Of a DNA stretch of 64,000 nt, positions 25,001-33,903 are shown in pieces. The stretch is from Micromonospora parathelypteridis (GTDB lineage: Bacteria > Actinomycetota > Actinomycetes > Mycobacteriales > Micromonosporaceae). The translations under genes were made by a program, and so were the position numbers. Each line of letters begins with the position of its first letter. Within the stretch, counting starts at the first letter, position 1. The notes beneath the pieces are model-generated. The model searched no databases and was not told where the DNA came from. It saw only the letters and a list, made by a program, of their open reading frames with translations. The DNA lies in contig NZ_JACHDP010000001.1 of assembly GCF_014201145.1 (NCBI RefSeq), positions 682,001-746,000 on the forward strand. The letters run 5' to 3'.

Positions 25001-28000
25001 GCACCAGGACCACGGTGCCGGTCGAAGCCGTGGCGTCGCCGTTGTACGTGGCGTCGTCGACCGAGCCGGCGAAGTTCGTCGTGATCTCGATCGCGGTCAG
25101 CGGGGTCGTGCCGGTGTTGGTGGCCGTGGTGGTGAACACGACCGTGCCGCCCGGCACCGAAGTGGGGGCGTTCGGGGTGTTCACGATGCTGAGCACCGAG
25201 ACCGTCACGGTGGCCGTACAGGCCGGGTTGGTGCTGCCGACGACGCAGCTGCTACCGGCGGCTGCCGAACTGACCTGGCTGGTCAGGAGGCGATTGCCGT
25301 TGTCAGGACTGGCGACCGTCACGGTGTAGGTGATCGTCGCCGTCGACCCGGGAGCGAGGCTCCCGGACCACTGCAGGTTCGGGCTGGTGAAGGTGACCGT
25401 ACCGGTGCTCGCGACGGCGTCGCCGTTGTAGGTCGCGTCGTCCAGCAGCCCCGCCAACGAGTTGGTCACCGTGACGCCGGTCTGCGCGGTCTGTCCGGTG
25501 TTGACGATGGAGATGGTGTAGCCGGCGGTGCCGCCGGGCGTGGTGCTGGCCCTGTCGGCAGCGATCGTGATGCCCAGGCTGGGGGTGAGCACGGGCACCA
25601 GCACCGAACAGTCCGGGTTGGAGCTGGCCGGCGGGCAGGTGCTGCCAACCTCGGTCGAGGAGACGGCGTTCACCATCGTCTTGTCGCCCGGGTCGGGGCT
25701 GAAGACCGTCATGGTGTACGTGATGACCGCGCTCTGCCCCGCCAGGAGGTCTCCGGTCCAGGTCAACGTCGGGGCCGCGTACGACAGGCTGCCGACGGTG
25801 GCGGTGGGGTTGCCGAAGCTCGCGTCGTCCAGTGCGCCGGTCAGGTCGTCGGTGACCACCGCGCCCAGGTACGGGGCGGTGCCGGTGTTGCTGACGGTGA
25901 TGGTGTAGCCGACCGTGCTGCCCGGCGTGGTGACGGGTGTGTTGGCTACCTTGACGATGCTCAGCGCCGGCACCAGCACGTCGACCCGGACGGTGCAACG
26001 CGGATCGGTGCCGCCCACCGGGCAGTTGTTGCCCTGGATCGCCGAGCTGGCCGTGGCGGAGATGACCTTGTCGCCCGGGTCCGGATTCCGGACCAGGAAC
26101 GTGGAGGCGATGGTCACCACGCCGCCGACCGGCAGGTCACCGGTCCACGCGAGACCAGCCGGGCCGACCACCAACCCGCCGGAGGAGACCTCGTCGCCGA
26201 TCGGTACGGCGTCGTCGAGCAGGTCCGCGCCGCCCAGGTTGACGACCGCGCCGAAGTAGGCGGTGCCGCCGTCGTTGGTGATGGTGGTGGTGAGGACGAC
26301 CGTGCCACCGGGCAGCACGGTGGCCATGTCGGCGGTGTTCAGGATGGTCACCTGCGCCACGGTGACCTGGGCGGTGCACCGCGGGTCGACGCTGCCGACA
26401 GCACAGTTCCCGCCATCGGAGTCGGAGACCAGGGTGTTGACCATCAGGTTGTCCCCGGTGACCGGCTGCACCGTCACGCTGTAGGTGATGGTGACGGATC
26501 CGCCCGTCGGCACATCACCGGTCCAGGTGAGCACCGGTGCGGTGTAACTGATGGTGCCGACCCCTCCGGCCGCGGCGTCGTTGTTGTAGACGGCGTTGCC
26601 GAGCACGTCGGCGAGCGAATCGTCGAAGGTCGCGCCCAGGTACGGGGTGAGTCCCGAATTCGACACCACCACCGTGTACGTGACCACCGACCCGACGGTG
26701 GCCGAGGCCACGCTCGCGGACTTCGCGAACGTCAGTTGGGACTCGTCGACGATCGTGACGGTGACGGTGCACCGGGGATCAGTGCCGCCCACCGGGCAGT
26801 TGGCGCCGGCCGCGGCGGAGCTGGCGACGTTGGTGAGCACGTCGTCGCCGAGGGCCGGATTGTCGACGGTCACGGTGTAGGTGACCGTCACGGTGGCGCC
26901 GACGGCCAGGTCGCCGGTCCAGGTGAGCACCGGTTCGGCGTAGGAGACCGTACCGGCCGTGGCGCTCGCGTCCCCGTTGTAGGCCGCGTCGTCGAGCACG
27001 CCGGCCAGGTCGTCGGCGACGCTGGCCGCGGTGTAGTCGATCTGTCCGGAGTTCGTGATGGTCAGCGTGTAGGGCACCGCGCTTCCCGGCAGCGCCGTCG
27101 TGGCGGTCGTCGACTTGGCGATGGTCAACGCCGGGGTGAGGACGAGCACGGTCGAGGTGCACCCGGGCGCCTGGGCCGTTGGGGTGCAGGTACTGCCCAC
27201 GGCCGTGGACTGCAGGGTGTTGACCATGATCTTGTTGCCCGGATCGGGTGAGCGCACCACCACCGAGTAGGTGATCGTCACGACCGCGCCGACCGCCAGG
27301 TCACCGCTCCAGGTGAGGGTGGTGCCGGCAAAGGCCAGAACTCCGGCGCTGGTCACCGCGTCGCCGTTGTACGTCGCGTCGGTCAGCACCGACGCCAGCG
27401 AGTTGGCCACACTGATCGCGGTGTACGGCGCCGTACCCGAGTTGGTGATCGTCACGGTGTAACCGACGGTCTGCCCCGGCGCCGCGGTCGCCGTGTCCGC
27501 GACGACGTCCAGCGCGAGGCCCGGCACCAGCACCGCCACGCTGAAGACACAGCGCGGATCCGTACTCGCGGGTGGGCAGTTGTTGCCCGCAGCCGAGGAG
27601 AACGCGCGGCCGGTGATCTGCCGGTCGCCGGTGTCCGGGTCGAGCACGGTCGCGGTGCCGGTCAGCGTGATGGTCTGCCCCACCGCGATGTCACCGGTCC
27701 AGACCGCACCGCCACCGCCGGCGGTCAACGTTCCCGAGGAGGCGGTCTGGTCACCGGTGGGCAGCACGTCGTCGATGAAACCGCCGAAGTCGAGATTCAC
27801 CCTGGTGTTCAGGTAGGGCACCTGGCCGGTGTTGGTGAAGGTCGCGCCGACCCGGATCAACCCACCCGGCGTGACGGTTTCCGGTTCGGCGCTCAACGCG
27901 ATCACCAGGCGGGCCACCGGCACACTGACCGTGCAGCGGGCGTCGCTGCCGCCGACGGTCGGGCAGTTGCTGCCCACCGCCGTCGAGCTGACCCGGTTGG

Positions 28001-31000
28001 TCAGGATCAGGTCACCGCCGACCGGGTCGGCCACCGTCACCGAGTAGGTGATCGTCACCGACGCCCCGATCGCCAGGGATCCGCTCCAGATCAGGTTGGG
28101 GCTGACGAAGCCGACCGTGCCGGCGGAGGCCACCGCGTCGTTGTTGTAGGCCGCGTCGTCGAGCACACCGGCCAGCGCGTCGGTGACGGTCGCCGTCGGG
28201 TACGCGGTCTGCCCGGTGTTGCTGATGGTGACGGTGTAGCCGACGGTCGCGCCCGGCGTGGTGGTCGGCACGCTGGAGGTCTTGGTGATGGTCAGCGCGG
28301 GCACCAGCACCAGCACGGTGGCGGTGCAGCGCGCGTCGCTGCTGCCGGTCGCGCAGTTGCTGCCGGGGGTGCTGGACACCACCCTGTTGACCAGCGACTT
28401 GTCGCCCGGGTCCGGGTCGAGAATCGTCATCGAGTACGTGATGGTCGCGACGGCGCCGATGCCCAGCGCGCCCACCCAGCTCAGGTTCGGCGAGGCGTAG
28501 CTGACCGTGCCGGACGAGGCGGTCGCGTCACCGTTGAAGGTGGCGTCGTTGAGCGGGTTGGCCAGCGAGTCGGTGAACTGCGCGGCCGCGTACGGCGACT
28601 CACCGCTGTTCGTCACGGTGATGGTGTAGGTGACCACGCCGCCGGGGACGGTGGTGGCGCTGTCCGCGGTCTTGACGATGGTCAGCCCGGGAAGCAGCAC
28701 GGTGACGGTGGCCGTGCAGGCCGCGGCGGGCGTGCCGGGCGGGCAGTTGCTACCGGCCGCCGTCGAGCTGAGCGTCGAGGTCAGCACCCGGTTTCCGGCG
28801 TCGGGGTTCTGCACCGTCACGGAGAAGCGGACGGTCACGGTCGCTCCCACCGCGAGCGCGCCGGTCCAGGTCAGCACCGACCCGGACACACCGACGGTCC
28901 CGCTGTCGGCGGAGGCGTCTCCGTTGTAGACGGCGTCGTCGAGTACGCCGGCCAGCGGGTTGGTGACACTTGTCGTCGCCGGGTATGCCGACTCCCCGGT
29001 GTTGGCGATGGTGATGGTGTAGTCGATGGTGTCGCCGGGCGTGGCGGTGGCCGCGCTCGGGGTGTTGGTCAGGGTCAGCCCCGGCAGCAGCACGGCGACC
29101 GCCGCCGAGCAGCGGGTGTCGACACTGCCGGTGGCGCAGTTGGCGCCCGGTGTCGGGGAGACCAACCGGTTGGCCATCGACCGGTCACCGGTGGCGGGAC
29201 TGCTGACGGTCACCGAGTACGTGATCGTGGCGGACGCGCCGACGGCGAGGTCGCCGCTCCAGGAGATGGTCGGGTTGGTGTAGCTGACGGTCCCGGAGGT
29301 GGCGGTGGCGTCACCGTTGTAGGCGGCATCGTCGAGCACCCCTGCCAGCGAGTCGGTGAAGCTCGCCCCGAGGTAGGCGGACTGGCCCGTGTTGGTCACC
29401 ACGATCTCGTAGGCCACCACCGCGCCGGGCGTCGCGCTCGGCACACTCGCCGTCTTGAGCAGCGTCAGCCCGGGGATGAGGATGGTGACCGACGCCCTGC
29501 ATCGCGGGTCGACGCTGCCGGGGGCGCAGTTGTTGCCGACCGCCGAGGACGACACCACGCTGGTCAGCACCGGGTCGCCGGTGGTCGCCGGGCCGACCGT
29601 CACGCTGAACGTCACGGTCACCGTCGCGCCGACCGCGAGGTCCCCGCTCCAGGTCAGGATCGGGCTGGTGTATGACAGCGCACCGGCGGTGGTGGTCGCG
29701 TCATTGTTGTACGTGGCCCGACCGAGCACCCCGGCCAGCGAGGTGGCGACACTGATGCTGGTGTATGCGGTCTGCCCGCTGTTGGTGATGGTGACCGTGT
29801 AGCCGACGGTGGAGTTGGGCGTCGTGTTCGCGGTGCTCGCGGTGTTGGTCAGGACCAGGCCGGGCACCAGCACGGTGACCGTCGCGGTGCAACGGGCGTC
29901 GTTGCCGGCGGCCGGGCAGTTGCTGCCCAGGCTGCCGGAGCTGACCGTGTTGGTCATGGCCTTGTCGCCGGGGTCCGGCACGCGAACGGTAACCGTGTAC
30001 GTGATGGTGGCGCTGGCGCCGACCGCCAGGATGCCGGTCCAGGTCAGGTTCGGCGAGCTGAAGGAGACCGCACCGGTCGTCGCCGCCGCATCGTTGTTGT
30101 AGACCGCGTCGTCGAGCACCGCGCCCATCGCGTCGGTGAAGGTGGCGGCCGGGTAGGCGGCCCGCCCGGTGTTGGTGACCGCGATGGTGTAACTGACCAC
30201 GTCGCCGGGCGTCGCGGTGGTCCTGTTCGCCGTCTTGACGATGGTGAGCGCGGAGATCGGCACGGTGGCCGTGCACCGGGCGTCGAGGCTACCGGCGGTG
30301 CAGTTGGTGCCGAGCGTCGGCGAGGTGACCGTGTTGGTCAGTATCAGGTCGCCGGTCGGCGGGCTGGCCACGGTGACCGAGTAGCTGATGGTCACGGCCG
30401 CGCCGGCGGCCAGGTTGCCGGTCCAGCTCAGGGTCGGGTTGACGAACGAGACGGTGCCCGACGTGGCGGTCGCGTCGGCGTTGTAGACCGCGTCGTCGAG
30501 CACCCCGCCGAGCGGGTCGGTGATGGTGACGCCGCTGAGCGCGACGGTGGCGGTGTTGGTCACGCTGATCGTGTAGTTCACCGTTCCACCGGCCGCCACG
30601 GTGGACACGTTCGAGGTCTTCGTCACGACCAGCGGCCCAGTGGTGATCACCAGGGTGACCGGTGCGGTCGCCTGCTGGCCGGCGGCATCGACGACCCGTA
30701 CCGTGAAGCTGGAACTGCCCTCGGTGGTGGGGGTGCCGGAGAGCAGACCGGTGCTGGGGTTCAGGGTCAGACCCGGCGGCAGTGTGCCCGCGCTGACCGA
30801 CCAGACGAACGGCGCGGTTCCGCCGTTCACCGTGAGCTGGGTGCTGTACGGGACGCCGACCTGGCCGGGCGGTGGCGGCGGGAACGTCAGCGTCGGCGAG
30901 GCGGTGATGCCGAGGGCGACCGTCCTGGTGGCGGCCTGGCCGAAGGAGTCGACCACCCGGACGGTGAACGAGAAGTTGCCGCCGAGGGTGGGCGTGCCGG

Positions 31001-33803
31001 AGAGCAGACCGGTGCTCGCGTTCAGGGTCACCCCGGGCGGCAGGCTGCCCGCGCTCACCGACCAGACGAACGGGCCGGTGCCCCCGTTCACCGTGAGCTG
31101 GTCGCTGTAGGCGATGCCGACCTGCCCCTGCGGCGGCGGCGGGAACGTGAGCGTGGGCAGCGGCGCGATGACGATGCTCAGCGCCTGGGTGGCCGCTTGG
31201 CTGCTGGCGTCGAGCACCCGGACGGTGAAGTCGAAGGTCCCGGCGGTCGTGGGGGTGCCGGAGAGCAGGCCGGTGCTCGCGTTGATGGTGACCCCGGGCG
31301 GCAGGCTGCCCGCGCTGATCGACCAGGCGAACGGTGCCGTACCGCCGTTGACGGTGAGCTGGTTGCTGTAGGGGACGCTGACCTGACCGGCGGGCGGCGC
31401 GGGGTTGGTGAGGCTGGGCGACTGGTTCGGGATGACCGGCGCGGACTGCGCCGACGGTGGTCCGGCACCGCCCGCGTTGCGGGCCGTCACCGTGAAGGTG
31501 TACGCGGTGCCCGGCGTCAACCCGGTCACCGTCTGGGTGGTTGCCGCGCTGGCGAAGGTCTGCGGGGTCTGCGCCACTCCGCCGATGTACGGCGTGATGA
31601 CGTACGAGGTGATCGGGCTGCCGCCGGTGCTGGGCGCGGTCCAGGTCAGCCGGGCCGACGAGTCGCCGGCGCTGGCCGCCGTGATGGTGGGCGCCCCGGG
31701 CAGCGCGTACGGCACCACCGCGTTGGACGCCGGACTCGTCGCGCTGGTGCCGATCGAGTTGACCGCCGCGACGGTGAACGTGTAGCTCGCGCCGAGGGTC
31801 AGACCGGAGATGACCCGGCTGGTGGTGGACGTGTCGTAGGTGATCGGGGTCTGTGCCACCCCGTTTCGGATCGGGGTGACGATGTAGCTGGTGATCGGGC
31901 TGCCGTTGCTCGCCGGTGCCGTCCAGTTCACCGTGGCGTTGGCCAGGCCGGCGGTCGCGGTGGGCGCTGCCGGGGTGGCCGGCACGTCGGTGTAGACGTA
32001 GCTGGCCGCGGCGGCGACACCCCGGGTCACCACGGTGACGTTCACCGTGGCGGCGCTGCTCCGGGCGGGCATGGACGAGATGCTCAACGTCCCGTCGCCG
32101 TTCACCGTGAAGCAGCCGGGTGCGGGGCCGGACGGGCAGGGCAGCAGGACGACCGGCGTACCAGCCTGCTGCTGCGCCGTGGTGCCGATCTCGATGGCGG
32201 TCGCTCCGGCGATGTTCGTCCCGCCGACCGTCACCGCGACGCCGCCGGCGATGGTGCTCGTCGCGGGCGAGACGGTGATCCCGCTCGGCGTCGCCGGCGG
32301 TGTGCCCACGACCGTGGTGGTGGAGATTCCGGGGTTGGCGTCGATGGACGATGCGGTGACGGTCGACTGGGTCTGGATGATTGACGGTGTGACGGCGGAC
32401 CCGGTGACGATGGCGACCACCGAGATCGGTGGTAACGACGTCCCGTTGGCGAACGGTCCGTTGCTGTTGGTACAGGTGATGGTCTGCCCCGACGGAGCCG
32501 CGCAGACCCAGCCGCTGCCGAAGGCGCCGACCGGCACCACACCGGTCGGCGTGGTCGCGGTCACCGAGACCGGGGCGGTCTCGTTGGCGCCGACGCTGAC
32601 CGAGGGAACGACCGTGTAGTTGACCGGATCACCGGGTTGCGGGTTCGGGCCGGTGTAGCTCGTCTGCGTGACGTTCAGGTCGGGCACCGGGTTGAAGGTC
32701 ACCACGTTGGTGTTGTCGACCTCGTGGTTGTCCACCACCGACCCGGTGGAGGCCACCCAGCCGAAGGCGAGTTGGCGCGGGATGCCGTTGCTGTTCAGCC
32801 AGGTCGGCGAGGGGTAGAGACCCGGGGCGACCGCGGGTAGCGGCCCCTCCAGGACCCGCGAGACGCTCGCGCCGACCGGCCGGAAGACCACCATGTACCG
32901 TCCGGCCGCTACCACCAGACCAGAGGCGGTGGTGAACGACGAGGTGGTCGGGTTGATGACCACCTCGACCGGTACGACCGAGCCGGCGCGGTTGTTCGCC
33001 CGCAGTGGGACCACTGGCGACGATCCGTTGGTGGCGGTGCTGTTCAGCCCGCAGTAGCCGACCGTGCCCCGACCGGGTCCCCGGACGAGCACCTGACCCG
33101 GAATCCTGGAGGCGGTGACGAAGGCTGGGTCGGTACAGCCGCTCCCCTGGTATGTGGTGGTGCTGTAGTTGCCGAAGACGTCGAACCCGATCCCCAGGTA
33201 GCCGTTGGCCAGACCGGGCAGTGTCCTCGTACCGGTGTAGCCCAGCCCTCCCCCGGACTGGCCGATGGTGGCCGGCGCGGCCGGGTTGGCGGGGTCTACC
33301 GCGGCGAGCACCAGGGTCATCCCGTCCGCACCGCCGGTGTTGCCGTACTGGTAGAGGTTGAAGGTCATGTCCAGGCCGGACGCGGTGGGCACGCTTGTCG
33401 CCCCGAAGAGCCCACCGGTCCGATTGATGGTGGCGTCGGTGAGTCGCAGCTTGCCGCTGCCGGGCGCGTCGGTCTGCGTCGCACAACTGTGCAGCGCTCC
33501 GGTGCTGACGTTGCCGGAGGCGCTCAGGCAGGCGAAGTTCGGGGTGGTGGACGCCGCGGGCAGGGCCGGCAGAACGACGGGCCCGAGTCCGTCCGGGGTG
33601 TTGTTGTGGAAGGGCTGGTTGAACAGGACGGTGCCCGCTGCCTCGGCGACAACCGGGTTGAGTACGGCGACCAGAGTGGCCAGCAACGTGGTGACGACGC
33701 CGAAGGCAGTTCGGCGTCGAACCCCGCCGCGACCGAACACGCGCCGGGACCGCGTGTTGGTGCGGGCGTTCGTCGTAAAGCCATTCACCATCGCCATGTG
33801 CAT
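22083..33803 (-). CDS. Giant 3,906-residue adhesin: lectin-like, IPT, FN3, He_PIG, 21 DUF11 repeats, WxL-like C-terminus
   Basis: A signal peptide ends near residue 56 (LNPVVAEAAG). Domains in order: an L-type lectin-like region (about 57-375; GADGMTLVLAAVDP, GYLGIGFDVFGNYS); a spacer; an IPT/TIG domain (about 505-600); two FN3 domains (about 605-790); three He_PIG/Ig-like repeats (about 790-1055; GSLPPGVTINASTGLLSGTP); 21 DUF11 repeats of about 129 residues (about 1055-3770); and a C-terminal part with TTNSPTGYAVTVRG and DEYSATLEYVAI that looks WxL-like. Nearly every DUF11 repeat ends in a Cys pair like NCPxGSxDPRC. The frame is intact over 11.7 kb. ATG 33803 is followed by two more in-frame ATGs. 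It is the middle gene between the DUF916-like and DUF11 anchor genes. Its role in attachment or colony structure is inferred. Confidence 0.9.
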   Translation of the reverse strand: MHMAMVNGFTTNARTNTRSRRVFGRGGVRRRTAFGVVTTLLATLVAVLNPVVAEAAGTVLFNQPFHNNTPDGLGPVVLPALPAASTTPNFACLSASGNVSTGALHSCATQTDAPGSGKLRLTDATINRTGGLFGATSVPTASGLDMTFNLYQYGNTGGADGMTLVLAAVDPANPAAPATIGQSGGGLGYTGTRTLPGLANGYLGIGFDVFGNYSTTTYQGSGCTDPAFVTASRIPGQVLVRGPGRGTVGYCGLNSTATNGSSPVVPLRANNRAGSVVPVEVVINPTTSSFTTASGLVVAAGRYMVVFRPVGASVSRVLEGPLPAVAPGLYPSPTWLNSNGIPRQLAFGWVASTGSVVDNHEVDNTNVVTFNPVPDLNVTQTSYTGPNPQPGDPVNYTVVPSVSVGANETAPVSVTATTPTGVVPVGAFGSGWVCAAPSGQTITCTNSNGPFANGTSLPPISVVAIVTGSAVTPSIIQTQSTVTASSIDANPGISTTTVVGTPPATPSGITVSPATSTIAGGVAVTVGGTNIAGATAIEIGTTAQQQAGTPVVLLPCPSGPAPGCFTVNGDGTLSISSMPARSSAATVNVTVVTRGVAAAASYVYTDVPATPAAPTATAGLANATVNWTAPASNGSPITSYIVTPIRNGVAQTPITYDTSTTSRVISGLTLGASYTFTVAAVNSIGTSATSPASNAVVPYALPGAPTITAASAGDSSARLTWTAPSTGGSPITSYVITPYIGGVAQTPQTFASAATTQTVTGLTPGTAYTFTVTARNAGGAGPPSAQSAPVIPNQSPSLTNPAPPAGQVSVPYSNQLTVNGGTAPFAWSISAGSLPPGVTINASTGLLSGTPTTAGTFDFTVRVLDASSQAATQALSIVIAPLPTLTFPPPPQGQVGIAYSDQLTVNGGTGPFVWSVSAGSLPPGVTLNASTGLLSGTPTLGGNFSFTVRVVDSFGQAATRTVALGITASPTLTFPPPPPGQVGVPYSTQLTVNGGTAPFVWSVSAGTLPPGLTLNPSTGLLSGTPTTEGSSSFTVRVVDAAGQQATAPVTLVITTGPLVVTKTSNVSTVAAGGTVNYTISVTNTATVALSGVTITDPLGGVLDDAVYNADATATSGTVSFVNPTLSWTGNLAAGAAVTISYSVTVASPPTGDLILTNTVTSPTLGTNCTAGSLDARCTATVPISALTIVKTANRTTATPGDVVSYTIAVTNTGRAAYPAATFTDAMGAVLDDAVYNNDAAATTGAVSFSSPNLTWTGILAVGASATITYTVTVRVPDPGDKAMTNTVSSGSLGSNCPAAGNDARCTATVTVLVPGLVLTNTASTANTTPNSTVGYTVTITNSGQTAYTSISVATSLAGVLGRATYNNDATTTAGALSYTSPILTWSGDLAVGATVTVTFSVTVGPATTGDPVLTSVVSSSAVGNNCAPGSVDPRCRASVTILIPGLTLLKTASVPSATPGAVVAYEIVVTNTGQSAYLGASFTDSLAGVLDDAAYNGDATATSGTVSYTNPTISWSGDLAVGASATITYSVTVSSPATGDRSMANRLVSPTPGANCATGSVDTRCSAAVAVLLPGLTLTNTPSAATATPGDTIDYTITIANTGESAYPATTSVTNPLAGVLDDAVYNGDASADSGTVGVSGSVLTWTGALAVGATVTVRFSVTVQNPDAGNRVLTSTLSSTAAGSNCPPGTPAAACTATVTVLLPGLTIVKTADSATTVPGGVVTYTITVTNSGESPYAAAQFTDSLANPLNDATFNGDATASSGTVSYASPNLSWVGALGIGAVATITYSMTILDPDPGDKSLVNRVVSSTPGSNCATGSSDARCTATVLVLVPALTITKTSSVPTTTPGATVGYTVTISNTGQTAYPTATVTDALAGVLDDAAYNNDAVASAGTVGFVSPNLIWSGSLAIGASVTITYSVTVADPVGGDLILTNRVSSTAVGSNCPTVGGSDARCTVSVPVARLVIALSAEPETVTPGGLIRVGATFTNTGQVPYLNTRVNLDFGGFIDDVLPTGDQTASSGTLTAGGGGAVWTGDIAVGQTITLTGTATVLDPDTGDRQITGRAFSSAAGNNCPPASTDPRCVFSVAVLVPGLALDVVADTATAAPGQTVGYTVTITNSGTAPYTAISVANSLASVLTDATYNGDAVTSAGVLAFAGTTLTWSGDLAVGAVVTITYSVVVRSPDPGNKIMVNTLQSTAVGSTCTPTAQAPGCTSTVLVLTPALTIAKSTTATTALPGSAVPYTLTITNSGQIDYTAASVADDLAGVLDDAAYNGDASATAGTVSYAEPVLTWTGDLAVGATVTVTYTVTVDNPALGDDVLTNVASSAAAGANCPVGGTDPRCTVTVTIVDESQLTFAKSASVASATVGSVVTYTVVVSNSGLTPYLGATFDDSLADVLGNAVYNNDAAAGGVGTISYTAPVLTWTGDVPTGGSVTITYSVTVQPVTGDNLMVNTLVSDSDGGNCAVGSVDPRCTAQVTVAQVTILNTADMATVLPGGTVVLTTTITNDGGTAYFGAVVNLGGADLLDDAVPIGDEVSSGGLVVGPAGLAWTGDLPVGGVVTIASTFLVRNPDPGDKVISATASSAIQGNNCPVGGTDPRCTVRVDVLVPALSIVKVANTPVTTPGSTVGYTITVSNTGTAPYLGAVVTDDLTGALDDASFGNPTATVGSLSYAAPTLTWTGDLLAGQSAVITYTMTVFSPDPGDKTMVNAVSSTEVGSTCPPASSNPDCSVLVPVLTPSLGITIAADRASTTPGGTAGYTISIVNTGQTAQTGVTVTNSLAGLLDDATYNGDAVASTGTVTFTSPNLQWSGSLAPGSTATITYTVTVASPDNGNRLLTSQVSSAAAGSSCVVGSTNPACTATVTVSVLSIVNTPNAPTSVPGGTVVFTTTATNTGTTPLTAIEITTNFAGSVDDATYNGDATASTGTVVLVPNTSSIRWTGDLPVGASVTITRSFTVRNPDTGNRIMTSVVTSTAPGNNCQTGGTDPACTATVTILVPALTVLKTADRASTVPGGVVGYTITVTNVGETPYNGATVTDNLAGLLDDATYNGDAVASSGVVSYAAPVLSWTGDLAIDGSVTITYTITADDPQTGGNVLVNTVSSTAAGNNCPSGGSDPACTATVQVLLPALSISKHANVGTTTPGGTVGYTITVTNSGQTDYTGATLSDSLAAVLDDATFNNDAVATGGVVSYTAPTLTWTGDLAVGGSAVITYSVAVHNPSDGDRSMTNAVTSTTPGSNCPAGGTDPGCTVTVTVLIPAFSITNVADVATTTPGSVVRFTATFTNTGPTPYVGIRVVTDASNVFDDARPNGDQVASSGTLTVVGADVTWIGDIPVGGVIVITGTVTVNNPDTGNRTLASTITTDAPGSNCSTAAPGPACTVTVAVLLPGLAIDKTADNPTITPGGTVTYTITATNTGETGYVDTTITDSLAGLLGDAVYNADATSSSGVVSYTAPVLTWRGDLPVGTAVTISYTVTVSGGQTTGRIMANTVSSDAPASNCAVGSIDPRCSVRVAILIPGLGITKTADTATVTAGGTVTYTITVTNTGQSPYTGATLADSLTGVLDDAVYNADATANSGVVSYATPVLTWTGDLPVAAVAVITYSVTVNFPDSGDRSLVNTVSSSTVGADCPGSPACTATVAVRIPELSITKTADTGTVVAGGTVRYSVLITNSGQSPYSGATVTDSLVDVLDDAVYAGDAVTTTGVLSYTAPVLTWTGDLPIGATAAITYSVAVNQPVSGDGSLVNTAASTTLGNTCPAGGGSAECTATVVVAAQSITLSGLPVGFTLTGRPQQVVGQPEAVTMTVTTNSPTGYAVTVRGLAPELVGANPENPYTIPIENLRVRESGTSVFRELSDVTPVVVHRQSGPSAPGGDAIGNDYEVSIPAVVADEYSATLEYVAITE
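22490..30640 (-). repeat. About 21 tandem coding repeats of roughly 390 bp (DUF11 units)
   Basis: The DUF11 part of the giant adhesin gene is a direct tandem array at DNA level, about 8.1 kb with a period near 388 bp. Units share the coded cores YTITVTNTG, DDAxYNGDA and LTWTGDLAVG but differ throughout. They are old, diverged repeats, not a recent exact array. The array also creates long open frames on the opposite strand, which are not genes. Confidence 0.85.
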
Positions 33804-33903
33804 GCGTCAACCCTTCATAAGCCGCAGTAAGGGTATGACAGCCGATAGTTCTCGTTAGAGGGCAATCGGGAAAAAGGGGACAAAACACCGAGGAGTAACG
33901 AGA

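Noticed and set aside
24141..27251. Open frame of 1,036 codons on the plus strand
   Set aside because: It is antisense to the DUF11 repeats of the giant adhesin. The translation is low-complexity Gly/Arg/Val/Asp/His-rich and follows the repeat period; the minus-strand frame has real domains.
22490..30640. Possible CRISPR or satellite array suggested by regular repeats
   Set aside because: The period is about 390 bases, units are diverged and all in one protein frame; there are no short exact repeats with unique spacers.
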